Positions 47,717-59,294 of a DNA stretch of 64,000 bases are shown one piece after another. Both the position numbers and the translations under genes were made by a program. The stretch's first letter is position 1. Every line of letters begins with the position of its first letter. Under the pieces are notes generated by a model. The model saw only the letters and a list, made by a program, of their open reading frames with translations, had not been told where the DNA came from and ran no database searches. Source of the stretch: Cymbidium sinense (lineage: Eukaryota > Streptophyta > Magnoliopsida > Asparagales > Orchidaceae); assembly GCA_021442155.1 (NCBI GenBank), contig CM038214.1, forward strand, positions 139,290,040 through 139,354,039, read 5' to 3'.

Positions 47717-49742
47717 AAAAAAACCCCTAAACCTTAAACCTTAAACCCTAATTTCATAACCCTAAACCATAACCCTAAACCCTAAAACTAACCTTAAACC
47801 TTGAACCCTAAACCTATAACCCAACACCCTAAACCCTAAACGTTAAAAAACCCTAAACCGTAAACCCAAATTCCTAAACTAACCCTAAACCATAAACCCT
47901 AAATCTTAAACCCTAAACCATAAACCATAACCGTAACCCAAAACCTTAAACCCTAAAATCCTAAATCTAAATCCTAAACCCTAAATTAACTCTAAACCAT
48001 AAACCTTAAACCATAAAAATCAAAAACCCTAAAAACCTAAGCTAACACTAAAGCCAAAACCCTAAAACCCTAAACCCTAAAGCCTAAACATTAAACCCTA
48101 AACCCTAAACCCTAAACCCCAACCCTAAACCTAAACCCTAAACCCTAAAACCCTAAACACTAAACCGTAAACCTTAAACCATAAACCTTAAAAACCTAAA
48201 AACCTAAAATCCTAAAAAACTAAACTTGAAGTAAATAAAACCTAAAAATAAAATAAATAAAACCTAAATCTAAATAAAATTAAAAAATAAAATAAAAATA
48301 AAAACCTAAACAAAACCTAAACCTAAACCTAAAAATAAAATAAAATAAACTAAAATAAAATAAATAAAACCTAAACTAAACTAAAAAATAAAATAAACCT
48401 AAGAATAAAAAACCTAAATGAAATAAAACTAAAATTAAAATAAAAATAAAATAAACCTAAAATAAATTAAAATAAAAGATAAATAAAAACTTAAACCTAA
48501 AAATAAATTAAAAATAAAACCCAAATCCAAAACTAAAAATAAAAACTAAACCAAAAATAAAAATAAATTAAACAAAATAACATAATCCTAAAAGTAAATT
48601 AAAATAAACTAAACTAAAGTAGATAAAACCTAAACTTAAACTTAAAATAAATTAAACCTAAACCTAAACATAAACTAAATAAAATAAAATAATATAAAAG
48701 TAAACCTAAAACTAAACTAAAATATAAAACAAAAAAATAAATCAAAAATAAAAACATAAAACCTAAACCTAAAAACTCTAACCCTAAACCCTAAGCCCTA
48801 AACCCTAACCCTAAACCCTAAACCCTAAAACCATAAAACCCTAAAACTTAAAACCCTAAACCCTAAACCTAAGCCCTAAACCCAAAACCATAAACAATAA
48901 AAACCTAAAAACATAAAAACCTAAAAACCTCAACCAAAAGTAAATAATACCTAAAAATAAAATAAATAAATAAACCTAAAAATAAATAAAATAAAAAATA
49001 AAATAAAATAAAATAAAATAAAACCTACACCAAAAATTAAATCTAAACCTAAAAATAAAATAAAGTAAACTAACAAAAATAAACTAAATTAAAATAAATA
49101 AAACTAAACTAAATAAATAAAATAAAATAAACCTAAGAATAAAAAAACTAAATAAAATAAAACAAATTTTAAAAAAAATTAAACCTAAAATAAAATAAAA
49201 TTAAAGCTAAATAAAAACCTAAACCTGAAAATAAATAACAAATAAAACCCAAATCCTAAACTAAAAATAAAAACTAAACCTAAAATAAAAATAAAATAAA
49301 CAAATTAAAATAAACTTAAACCTAAACTAAAAAAACTAAACTAAAATAAATAAAACATAAACCTAAACCAAAAATAAAATAACCCTAAATCACAAACTAA
49401 ACAAAAGAAAATAAACTAAAAATAAACCTAAACAAAATCTAAAAAATAAAACTTAAAAATAAAGCTAAAATAAAACCTAAAACCTAAACCTAAAAAAGTA
49501 AAATAAAATCCTAAACCTAAACCTCAACATTAAAAATAAAACCTAAACCTAAAAACTAAAATATAAATAAAACTAAATTAGAAAATAAACATATACCTAA
49601 GCCTAATATAAAATAATAAAATAAAATAAAAAACTTCAAGTAAAATAAATAAACCAAACTAAATCAAAATAAAAAATAAACCTACATTAAAATAAAAAAT
49701 AATATAAACTAAAATAAATAAAAATTAAACTAAATAATTAAA

Positions 49743-49765
49743 TAAACCTAAACCTATTTTTTTAT
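49743..49765 (+). repeat. array landmark 20 (very degenerate)
   Basis: ACCTATTTTTTTATAAT. It is placed by position, between an A-rich and a CCCTAAA tract, more than by sequence. Confidence 0.35.
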
Positions 49766-51008
49766 AATAATTATTATTTTTTGAAAAAAACCATAAACCA
49801 TAAACCCTAAATCCTAAACCATAAACCCTAAACCCTAAACCCTAAAACTAACCCTAAACCCTAAATCCTATACCTACAACCCTAAATCCTAAACCCTAAA
49901 AAAACCCTAAACCCTAAAACCCAAACCTAAACTAACCTGAAACCCTAAACCCCAAACTATAAACAGAAACCCTAACCCTAAACCCTAAACCCAAATCCCT
50001 AAATCCTAAAACCCTAAACCCTAAACCCTAAACCCTGAAACTAAACCAAAACCCTAAACCCTAAACCCTAAACTAACCCTAAACCCTAAGATAACCCTAA
50101 ACCTTATACCCTAAAAACCCTAAACCTAAAGGCTAAACACTAAGCCCTAAACCCTAACCCTAAACCATAAAACCTAAAACCCTAAACCTTAAAACCCTAA
50201 ACCCTAAACCCCTATAAACCTAAAAACCTAAGCCTAAACTAAAGAAAACCCAAAATATAATAAATAAAAAAAACTTAAACATAACTAAAATTAAAAAAAG
50301 AAATTACAATAAAAACCTAAACTAAAACCAAAACCTAAACCTAAAAATAAGATAAAATAAAAATAAACTAAAATAAAATAAGGAAAAACCTAAACTAAAC
50401 TAAAAAATAAAATAAACCTAAGAATGAAAAACCTTAATAAAATAAAAACTAAAAGTAAAAAAAATAAAATTAACCTAAAATAAAATAAAATAAAAGCTAA
50501 ATTAAAACCTAAATAAAAAAAACCTAAAAATAATACCTAAAAATAACTAAAAAATTGCCCTAAACTAAATATACCTAAACATAAAATAAAAATAAAATAA
50601 ATAAATAAAATAAACATAAACCTAAACTATAATAAACTAAACTAAAATAAATAAAACCTAAACATAAACCTAAAATAAACTAAACCTAAACCTAAACATA
50701 AACTAAATAAAATAAAATAAACTAAAAATAAAGCTAAACCTAAACTAAAATATAAAACTAAAAAAAAATAAAAAATAAAAACCTAAAACCTAAACCTAAA
50801 AAAATAAAATAAAAATTGAAACCTAAACCTAAAAATAAAAAAAAATAGAACCTTAATGTAAAAAATAAAATAAAAATAAAACTCCACAAATAAATAAACT
50901 AAACCTAAACCTAAAAAATAAACTAAAATATAAAACCTAAACTAAATTAAATAAACCTAAATTAAATAAACTAAATTAAATAAATAAAATAAAACAAACT
51001 AAATAATG

Positions 51009-51033
51009 CTAAACCTACCAGTATACTTAACTT
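51009..51033 (+). repeat. array landmark 21
   Basis: Core ACCTACCAGTATACTTAACT. Confidence 0.65.
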
Positions 51034-51180
51034 AAAAAAAACACCCTAAACCCTAATTTCAAAACCATAAACCCTAAACCCTAACCCTAAACCCTAAACC
51101 CTAAACCCCAAACCCTAAACCTAAACTTAAAGTAATTAAATAAAATAAAAAATAAACTTAAACCTAATCCTAAACCCTAA

Positions 51181-51645
51181 GAATGGACATAACCTTGACG
51201 ACAGAAACATCACCGTCAACCAGGCTCAGTCTAGATCTGGCGGTGGAGGAAAAGGCAGGGGTGGTTATCGAAGTGGCAGTGAGGGATCTGAAGGTGCTGG
51301 TGGATATTGAGGTGGTAGTCATAGTAGTGGTGGTCATGTAGGTGGGAGGAGCGATGGAGGTTATAGCCATGATGGTGGCAAAGGTAGAGATAGGGGATAT
51401 GATGGTGGATCCCGCTACAGTGGCTGGTGGTTCGATGGGAACTGGAGAAATTGAAGAATGGTGATCCGACCCTACTCATGAAACTATCTTTACAAGACAG
51501 TTTAGTTATCTAGGGTTTTTGATTTGCTTTATGCGTGCTTATTTTTGATCTATGTGTCTTATCTCATAGAAAACTTTGTGTGTTACTTGGTTGATGAAAT
51601 CAAACAGAAGAAATATTGAATCTTAATTTTTTCTCTGTTATAAAA
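51181..51645 (+). pseudogene. GR-RBP 3' fragment, copy 7
   Basis: The copy starts GAATGGACATAACC. The RRM end is well kept: LDDRNITVNQAQSRSGGGG in one frame (51196-51252). The glycine tail follows as GRGGYRSGSEGSEGAGGY, a stop, then GGSHSSGGHVGGRSDGGYSH, ending RDRGYDGGSRY. The last residues are damaged, although GNWRN is readable at 51438-51452 in a shifted frame, followed by TGA. The 3' UTR matches the other copies and ends in TTATAAAATAAAG, so the A tail is diverged. Confidence 0.84.
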
Positions 51646-52133
51646 TAAAGCAAAAACCCTAAACCCTAAAATAAAACTTGAACCCAAGACTTAAAACCTA
51701 AACCCTTAACCCTAAAAATCTTAAACCCTAAAAAACCTTAAACCCTAAACCCTACACCCTAAAACCTAAACCTTAAACCCTAAACCCTAAACCCTAAACC
51801 CTAAACCCTAAACTCTAAACCCAAAACCCTCAACAAACCCTAAACATTAATGCCTAAAAAGCTAAAAACCTAAACCTAAACTAAATAAAAATAAAAAATA
51901 AAATAAATAAAAAATCTAAACAAAAATAAAATAAAATAAAATAAAATCTAAATCTAAATTCAAACATAAACCTAAAGAGAAAATAAAATAAAAAAAATTA
52001 AAAACTAAACTAAAATAAAATAAATAAAAACCTAAACTAAACTAAAAAAATAAAAAACCTTACCAAAATAAAAACTAAACCTAAAATAAAAATAAAATAA
52101 ACTTAAAATAATATAAATAAAAACTAAATAAAA

Positions 52134-52212
52134 TAGCCAAATTCTAAAGTGTAATGTTATGGGTTCCCACCCATCAAAGAACTTGAAGGATGGTGGCACA
52201 AACCCCTTATGA
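52134..52212. other. unidentified non-satellite island
   Basis: About 80 bp of mixed-composition sequence (TGTTATGGGTTCCCACCCAT and following) interrupts an A-rich tract. The minus strand is open through it, with residues such as FVPPSFKFFDGWEP. I do not recognise it. The right end abuts an A run, so it could be a small retroposed transcript fragment. Confidence 0.55.
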
Positions 52213-52713
52213 AAAAAACTAAATAAAACTCAAACTTAAAATAAACCTAAAATAAACAAAAAAGAAAACCTAAACCCTAAACTAAAGAAAAACGTAAACC
52301 TAAAATAAAAAATAAACATAAACATAAACCTAAACTAAATTAAACTAAACTAAAATAAATAAAACCTAAACCTAAACCTCAAATAAACTAAACCTAAACT
52401 TTAAATGAAATTAAATAAACTAAAAATAAACCTAAACCTAAACTAAAGAATGAAACCTAAAAATAATCCAAAAAAAAAAACCTAAAACCTAAACCTAAAA
52501 AAATAAAATAAAAACCTAAACCTAAGCCTAAAAAAAAAAAAAAACCTAAACCTAAAAAATAAAATAAAAATAAAACTAAACTAAAGAATAAACATAAACA
52601 TAAACCTAAACCTAAAAAAATAAGCTATAATAAATAAACCAAAAATAAATAAACCAAACAAAATAAACATAAAATATAAAAAAACTAATATAAATAAAAT
52701 TAAACTAAATAAC

Positions 52714-52743
52714 GCTAAACTGACAGGTTTGTTTATTTTTTTT
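52714..52743 (+). repeat. array landmark 22
   Basis: Core ACTGACAGGTTTGTTTATTT. Confidence 0.55.
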
Positions 52744-53974
52744 TTTTTAAAAACCTAAACCATAAACAGTAAACCCTAAACCCTAAACCTTAAACCCAAA
52801 ACCACAAAACTAACCCTAAACCTACAACCCTAAACCCTAAATCCTAAACCCTAAACCTAAACCTAACATTAACTTGAAACAATAAACCCTAAATCCTAAT
52901 CCCTTAAACCCTCAACTCTAAACTAACCATAAATCCTAAACCCCTAAAAACCCTAAAACCTAAAGCCTATACCCTAAACCCTAAATCATAAACCTTAAAC
53001 CCTAAACTAACAATAAACCCCAAGCTAACCTAAAACCATAAACCCTAAAGCCAAAACACTAAACCCTAAACACAAAACCCTAAACCCTAAACCCTATCCT
53101 TGAACCTAAACCTTAAAACCCTAAACCCTAAAACCCTAAACCCTAAATCCTAAACCCTAAACCTTAAACACTAAACCCTAAAAACCTTAAAACTTAAACA
53201 TAAACTAAATATAACATAAAGATAAAATAAATAAATAAATAAACCTAAACCTAAATAAAATAAAATAAATAAAATAAAATAAAAACCTAAACCTAAACCT
53301 AAAAATAAAATAAAATAAAAAATTAAAATACCCTAAAATAAAATAAAGAAAAACCAAAACTAAATTAAAATAAAGAAAAACATAAAAATCCTTAATAAAA
53401 TAAAAACTAAACATAAAATAAAAATAAACTAAACTTAAAATAAAATTAAATTAAATAAAAACTAAATAACAACCTAAACCTAATAAATAAACCTAAAAAT
53501 AAAATAAAATAAATAAATAATAAAACCTAAACCTAAAATAAAAAATAAATAAATAAAATAAAATAAGCCTAAACTAAACTAAAAAAGACTAAACCAAAAT
53601 ATACAAAACCTAAACCTAAACCTTAAATAAACTATACTTAAACCTAAACCTAAAGTAAATTAAATAAAATAAACCAAAAAATATAACCTAAATAATAAAC
53701 CAAAATAATAACCTAAAACTTAAACCTACAAAAATAAAATAAAAACCTAAACTTAAACTTAAAAATAAAAAAGTAAAACTTAAACTTAAAAATAAAATAA
53801 AAATAAAACTAAACTAAAAAATAAACCTAATCCTAAACCAAAACCAAAATAATAATCTAAAATAAAAAACCTAAACTAAAATAAATAAAGCAAACTAAAT
53901 AAAAATAAAAAATAAACCTAACTAAAAAATAAACTAAACTAAATAAAAAAATATACTAAATAAACTAAATAAAC

Positions 53975-54001
53975 CTAAACCTACCGGTTTGCTTAATTTT
54001 A
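53975..54001 (+). repeat. array landmark 23
   Basis: Core ACCTACCGGTTTGCTTAATT. Confidence 0.72.
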
Positions 54002-54356
54002 AAAAAACCCTAAACCCTAAGTCCTAAACTCTAAACCCTAAACCCAAAACTAACCCAAAACCTATAACCCTAAACAATAAATCATAAACCCTAAACCGTA
54101 AACCCAAATCCTGAACCCTAAACCATAAAAGAATAAACCTTAAAACCCTAACCCTAAACCCTAACCCCTACAACCTAAACCCTAAACCCTAAAACCTAAA
54201 ACCCTAAACCCTAAATGCTAAACTAACCCTAAACCCTAAAACTTAAACCAAAACCTAAAAAATAAATTAAAATGAAAAACCTAAACCTAAACTAAACATA
54301 AAAACATTCCTAAATGAAAAAAAAAAAATAAAATAAACTAAAAAAACTAAATAAAC

Positions 54357-54378
54357 CTAAACCTACTTGCTTAATTTT
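54357..54378 (+). repeat. array landmark 24 (shortened)
   Basis: ACCTACTTGCTTAATTTT, about 380 bp after landmark 23 and sharing its TTGCTTAATT ending, so probably a sister copy with a deletion. Confidence 0.58.
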
Positions 54379-54840
54379 AAAAAAAATTATAAACCCTAAA
54401 CCCTAAACCTACAACCCTAAACCTTAAACCCTAAAAATCCTTAAACCTAAACTAACCCTAAACCCTAAACCCTAAACCCTAACCCTAACCCTAAACACTA
54501 AATGCTGAAACCCTAAACCCTAAATATTAAACTAACCCTAAACCCTAAATACTAAATCATAAAAACCATAAATCCTAAACCCTATCCCTAAACTAACCTT
54601 AAACCCTAAGCTAACCCTAAACCTTAATCATTAAACCCTCAAAACCCTAAACCCTAATTCCTAAACACTAAACCCTAAACCCTAAACCCTAACTCTAAAA
54701 ACTTAAATGCATAAATCCTAAAACCCTAAACTTTAAACCCTAAACCCTAAACCCTAAACCATAAACTCTAACCCTAAACCCCAAATCCTAAATGAAAACA
54801 TAAAGTAACTAAATGAATTAAAAATAAATCTAAACACTAA

Positions 54841-55330
54841 GAATGGGCAAAACCTTAACGGCAGGAACATCATCATCAACCATACTCAGTTTAGATTTAG
54901 CGGTGGAGGCAAAGCCAGAGGCAGCAATTATCGCAGTGGTAGTGGGGGATCTGGAGGTGTTGGTGGATATAGAGGTGGTGGTCATAGTAGTGGTGGTTAT
55001 GCAGGTGAGAGGAGTGAAGGAGGTTACAACTGTGGTGGTGGCAGAGTTAGAGATCAGGGAATGATGGTGGATCCCGCTACTCGAGAGGCCAAGGTGGTTC
55101 TGATGGGAACTGGAGAAACTGAAGAATGGTAGAACCGATCTGCTACTTATGGAATTATGTCTTTACAGTAGAGACTGTTCTAGTTATCTAGGGTTTTTGA
55201 TTTGCTCTATGCGTGCTCATTTTTGATCTATTTTGACGCTTATTTCTTAGAAAACTTGGGGTGTTACTTAGTTGATGAAATCCAAAAGAAGAAATATTAA
55301 ATCTTAATTTTTTTCTCTATTATTATAAAA
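54841..55330 (+). pseudogene. GR-RBP 3' fragment, copy 8
   Basis: The copy starts GAATGGGCAAAACC. In the expected frame the RRM end reads NGQNLNGRNIIINH before divergence. The glycine tail is clear as SGGGGKARGSNYRSGSGGSG, then GVGGYRGGGHSSGGYAG. A one-base loss near 55059 shifts the end, but TCCCGCTACTCGAGAGGCC and GATGGGAACTGGAGAAAC (DGNWRN, then TGA) are intact as DNA. The 3' UTR is present, and the end is A-rich but diverged. Confidence 0.84.
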
Positions 55331-56344
55331 ACAACAACCCAAAACCCTAAACTTAAACCTGAACCCAAGACTTAAAACTAATACCTTAAACCTTAAAACC
55401 TAAAAACCCTAAACCTTAAACCTAAAACCCTAAAATCCTAAACCCTAAACCCAAAAACCTAAACCTTAAACCCTAAACCCTAAACCCTAAACCCCAAACC
55501 CTAAACCCTACACACTAAAACCTCAACTAACCCTAAACCCTAAACCGTAAACCCTAAACCTTAAAAAGCTAAAATCCTAAGCCTAAACTAAATAAACCTA
55601 AAACTAAAATAAATAAATAAAACCTAAAACAAAATAAAATAAAAAATTAAAATAAAATAAAATAAAAACCCAAACTAAAACCTAAACTTAAACTTACAAA
55701 GAAAGAAAATAAAATTAAAGTAAAATAAAATAAATAAAAACATAAACTAAACTAAAAAAATTAAAAATCTAAATAAAATAAAAATTAAACCTAAAATAAA
55801 AATAAAATAAACCTAAAATTAAATATAATAAAAACTAAATAAAAACCTAAACCTAAAAGATAAGCCTAAAAATAAAACCTAAAAATAAATAAAAAATAAA
55901 ACCTAAACCCTAAACTATAAAAAACTAAAGCTATAATAAAAATAAAATAAACCTAAACCTAAACTAAAATAAATAAAACCTAAACCTAAATTAAAATAAA
56001 CTAAACATAAACCTAAACCTAAACCCTAAATAAAATTAAATAAGCTAAAAATAAATTAAAACTTAAACTAAATAATTAAACCTAAAAATAATCCTTAAAT
56101 AAATCCTAAATCCTAAATCTAAAAAAATAAAATAAAAACCTAATCCTAAACCTAAAAGTAAAAAATAAAACATAAACCTAAATATTAAATAAAAATAAAA
56201 CTAAACTAAAAGTAAACATAAACCTAAACATAAACCTAAATAAAATAAACTAAAATAAATAAACCAAACTAAAAAAATAAAACATAAACATATATAAAAA
56301 ATATAAATAAAAAATAAACTAAAATAAATTAAAAATAAGCAAAA

Positions 56345-56376
56345 TAAACCTAAACATATTAGTTTACTTATTTCTT
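56345..56376 (+). repeat. array landmark 25
   Basis: Core ACATATTAGTTTACTTATTT. Confidence 0.62.
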
Positions 56377-57496
56377 TTTTTTAAAACCTTAAATCCTAAA
56401 CCCTAAACCCTAAACCTAAATCCTAAACCCTAAACCCTAAACCAAAAACTAACACTAAACCCTAATCCCTAAACAACTCTAAACCCTAAACCCTAAATCA
56501 TAAAACCCTAAAATCTATACCTTAAAGTAACCCTAAACCGTGAACCCTAAACCCTAAAAACCCTAAACCCTAAACTATCCCTAAACCCTAACCCTAAACC
56601 CTAAAGCTTAAACACTAAACCCTAAACCCTAAACCTAAACCCTAAACCCTAAATCCCCAAACCCTAAAACCCTAAACCCTAAATCCTAAATCGTAAACAC
56701 CAAACTTTAAAACTAAAACCTAAACCTAAACTAAATAAAACCTTCAAATAAAATAAATAAATAAAACATAAACCTAAATGGAATAAATAATAAAATAAAA
56801 TAAAATTGTAAGCTAAAACCTAAACCTAAACCATAAAATAAAATAAAATAAAATAAAAAATAAAATTAACTAAAATAAAATAAAGAAAAACCTAAACAAA
56901 ACTAAAAAATAAAATAAACCTAAGAATAAAAAACCTTCATAAAATAAAACTAAACGAAAATAAAATTAAATAAACCTAAAATAACTTAAAATAAAACTAA
57001 ATAAAACCTAAATGTAAAAAATAAACCTAAAAATAAATAAAAATAAAACCTAAACCTGACCTAAAAAAAGCCTAAACCTACAATAAAAATAAAATAAAAT
57101 ACAATTAAACCTAAACTAAAATAAACTAAACTAAAATAAATTATATCTAAACCTAAACCTAAAATAAACTAAACCTAAACCTAAACTAAATAAAATAAAA
57201 TAAACTATAAAATAAAACCTAAAAGTAAACCAAAAATAAAAACCTAAAACCTAAACCTAAAAAAATAAAATAAAAACCTAAACCTAAACCTAAAAATAAA
57301 AAGTAAATCCTAAACCTAAAAAATAAAATAAAAATAAAACACAGCTAAAAAATAAACCTAAACCTAAATAATAAACTATAATAAATAACCTAAACTAGAA
57401 TAAATAAACCTACAATAAATAAACTAAACTAAATAAAAATAAAAAGTAAACTTAAATAAAAAAATAAAATAAAATAAATAAAAATAAACTAAATAA

Positions 57497-57521
57497 ACCT
57501 AAACCTACAAGTTTACTTAAT
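57497..57521 (+). repeat. array landmark 26
   Basis: Core ACCTACAAGTTTACTTAATT, the last copy in the window. Confidence 0.72.
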
Positions 57522-57833
57522 TTAAAAAAAACTGTAAACCCTAAACCCTAAACCCTAAACCCAAAAACTAACCCTAAACCCTAAACCTTCAACCCTAAAC
57601 CCTAAATCCTAAGCCCTAAACCCTAAACCCTAAACCCTAATCCTAAACCCTGGAAACCAAAAACTCATTCTCTTGGGCATCTTATCTCTCCATTTTAGGT
57701 GCTATGGAGAAATTCATTTCCTCTATGGAGGCATGTCTCTTTTGTGCTTTCTCTTGTTGACATCTTGGTTGGTTCTCCATTTTGATGGCTTAGGTTGGCT
57801 CTCAGCTTCTCTTATCATGTGCTACTACTGATC

Positions 57834-59294
57834 ATGGCTTCAGTCTCTAGTTCCCCGTGGGGAAATCCTGGCATTTCGGCTGCTCCCTTGAAAGCTTCTG
57901 AATCCTTGGGGGTCTCTGCTGCAAAAACCTTCAAGGATGTTCTTGCTGGTAAGGCCAAATGCACTGGTGAGTCTCTCGAGCTTATCTCTACCTCCTTCTA
58001 GGGTGTACCCATGATAATGTGTTCTGGTTTGGTTGTGGAAAGGCTTATGAAACCTTTTGAATTCACGTTGGTGGGTAAATTTGCATTGTGCCATCCTACT
58101 TTGGAGAATATTCGATCATTTTTTCATAGCTTGGAACTCTCTAGAATTTTCTCTATCAGATTGATCGATTTACAACATGTCTTGATTCAACTTTCAAATG
58201 ATTTAGTTTATTCTCGAGTTTTCTCTCGACGTTCATATTTTATTTTCAATGGTTGTGATTATTAAAATGGATGCCTCATTTTGATATTAAAGAGGAATCT
58301 CCCATAGTTCTAATATGGATCTCTCTTCCCAATTTGTGTGTTCATTTCATTAATCATGAGTTTCCGTGGGTGCCGATGTTGTCTTCTTCAAGTTGATCAA
58401 GCAAGTGCTTCTAACTCCAGGCCCTCTATTGCTCGGATACTAATCGAGTTGGATATAATTATAAAATTTCTAAAAGAAATTTGGCTTGGATCAAAGAGAT
58501 ATGGATATTTGCAAAAAATGGATTTTGAGAATTTTACTATTTTTTGTTCCCATTACAAAATTCACGGTCATGGGGTTCCGGATTGCTTTGTGGTTCATCC
58601 TCACCTTAAGAAACCCAAACCCATGCATATTAATATGGATCTTAATCTTGCCGATTAAACCTCATAAAGTTGTTCCAATGGATAACTCATTACTTGAAGC
58701 GAGGGTCATTGCCTTGATCCTCCCATTGCTCCTTCGGCAAGGCTACTTGATTAGCTTTTGGATGTCACTCTTGTGAATAAGGATGCTTTACATTCTAATG
58801 AACCTATCCATTTGCATCACACTGATATTGGTATTAATATGGACAATAAAATATTTTCAAAACTTGTGGATGATGATTCGATTCCAAATGATTATATTCT
58901 TGCTTCTTTGCCACCTTTAATAGAAGAACATGTGATCCCTCGTGAGGGTCTGATTGGTGAGCTTACTATGGACAAAGTTTCTAATCTTGATTTAGGCACT
59001 TGTACTTTAAATGGTTCTAATCCTACTCTTGCTTCTTTATCTAATGTTGCACTATCTTCTAACCCGATTTGTCAAAATAATAATGATTTGGAAGAAGGTT
59101 AACTGGCCTGCAATGATGTTTTAAAGATGCAACCTTATCCCAAGAATATCCTTGAATAATCTCTATCTGATGGTGATGTTATGGATATGACTAAGAAATT
59201 TCAAACAGTTTTTAGAAAGAAAAATAAAACTCTTATATCTAAATTTCTTAACTTTGCCAGCATTACTAGATCTAGCTCTTCTACTCAAAAATAA
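57834..59294 (+). pseudogene. LINE copy D ORF1 (DUF4283 and zinc knuckle)
   Basis: ATG 57834 gives MASVSSSPWGNPGISAAPLK, and the following SAAKTFKDVLAGK lines up with copy B's IKSFKDALSSK, so this start is preferred over ATG 57795. DUF4283: FEFTLVGKFALCHPTLENIR, then QHVLIQLSNDLVYSRVFSRR (58011-58265). The next segment (58338-58658) has QVDQASASNSRPSIARILIE and LKEIWLGSKRYGYLQK. The zinc knuckle at 58545-58586 has its second Cys changed to Tyr (CSHYKIHGHGVPDC). The acidic C-terminal part (58758-59102) contains LEEG and a stop in place of a Glu codon. The end ITRSSSSTQK reaches TAA 59292-59294. Stops and shifts make it non-functional. Confidence 0.87.

Larger units (their letters stand above)
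46876..51180 (+). repeat. telomere-like satellite, segment 10
   Basis: Only a short CCCTAA tract (46880-46930) follows LINE copy C, before a long A-rich tract to 47680. A CCCTAAA region spans 47720-48200, with a run of three units and a half near 48090-48118. Further A-rich and CCCTAAA tracts alternate (48775-48900, 49790-50215, 51040-51125). There is no gene. Confidence 0.92.
51646..54840 (+). repeat. telomere-like satellite, segment 11
   Basis: A clean run of about five CCCTAAA units lies at 51777-51812. The segment includes an 80-bp foreign island (listed separately), three landmarks and a large CCCTAAA-rich area at 54390-54790. The 54790-54840 lead-in to GR-RBP copy 8 is shorter than usual. 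Confidence 0.92.
55331..57650 (+). repeat. telomere-like satellite, segment 12
   Basis: CCCTAAA tracts at 55340-55560 (four clean units near 55470-55500), 56380-56700 and 57535-57650 alternate with A-rich tracts. The last tract leads straight into the 5' end of LINE copy D after about four perfect units (57615-57640). Confidence 0.92.

Noticed and set aside
7236..57650. True chromosome-end telomere
   Set aside because: The repeats are strongly degenerate, interrupted by islands, and flanked on both sides by tens of hundreds of bases of other DNA. This is an interstitial block, though it may descend from a former end.
7236..57650. CRISPR-like or regularly spaced repeat array
   Set aside because: The landmark spacing is irregular (about 0.4-2.9 kb), the spacers are satellite, and the genome is a plant's.
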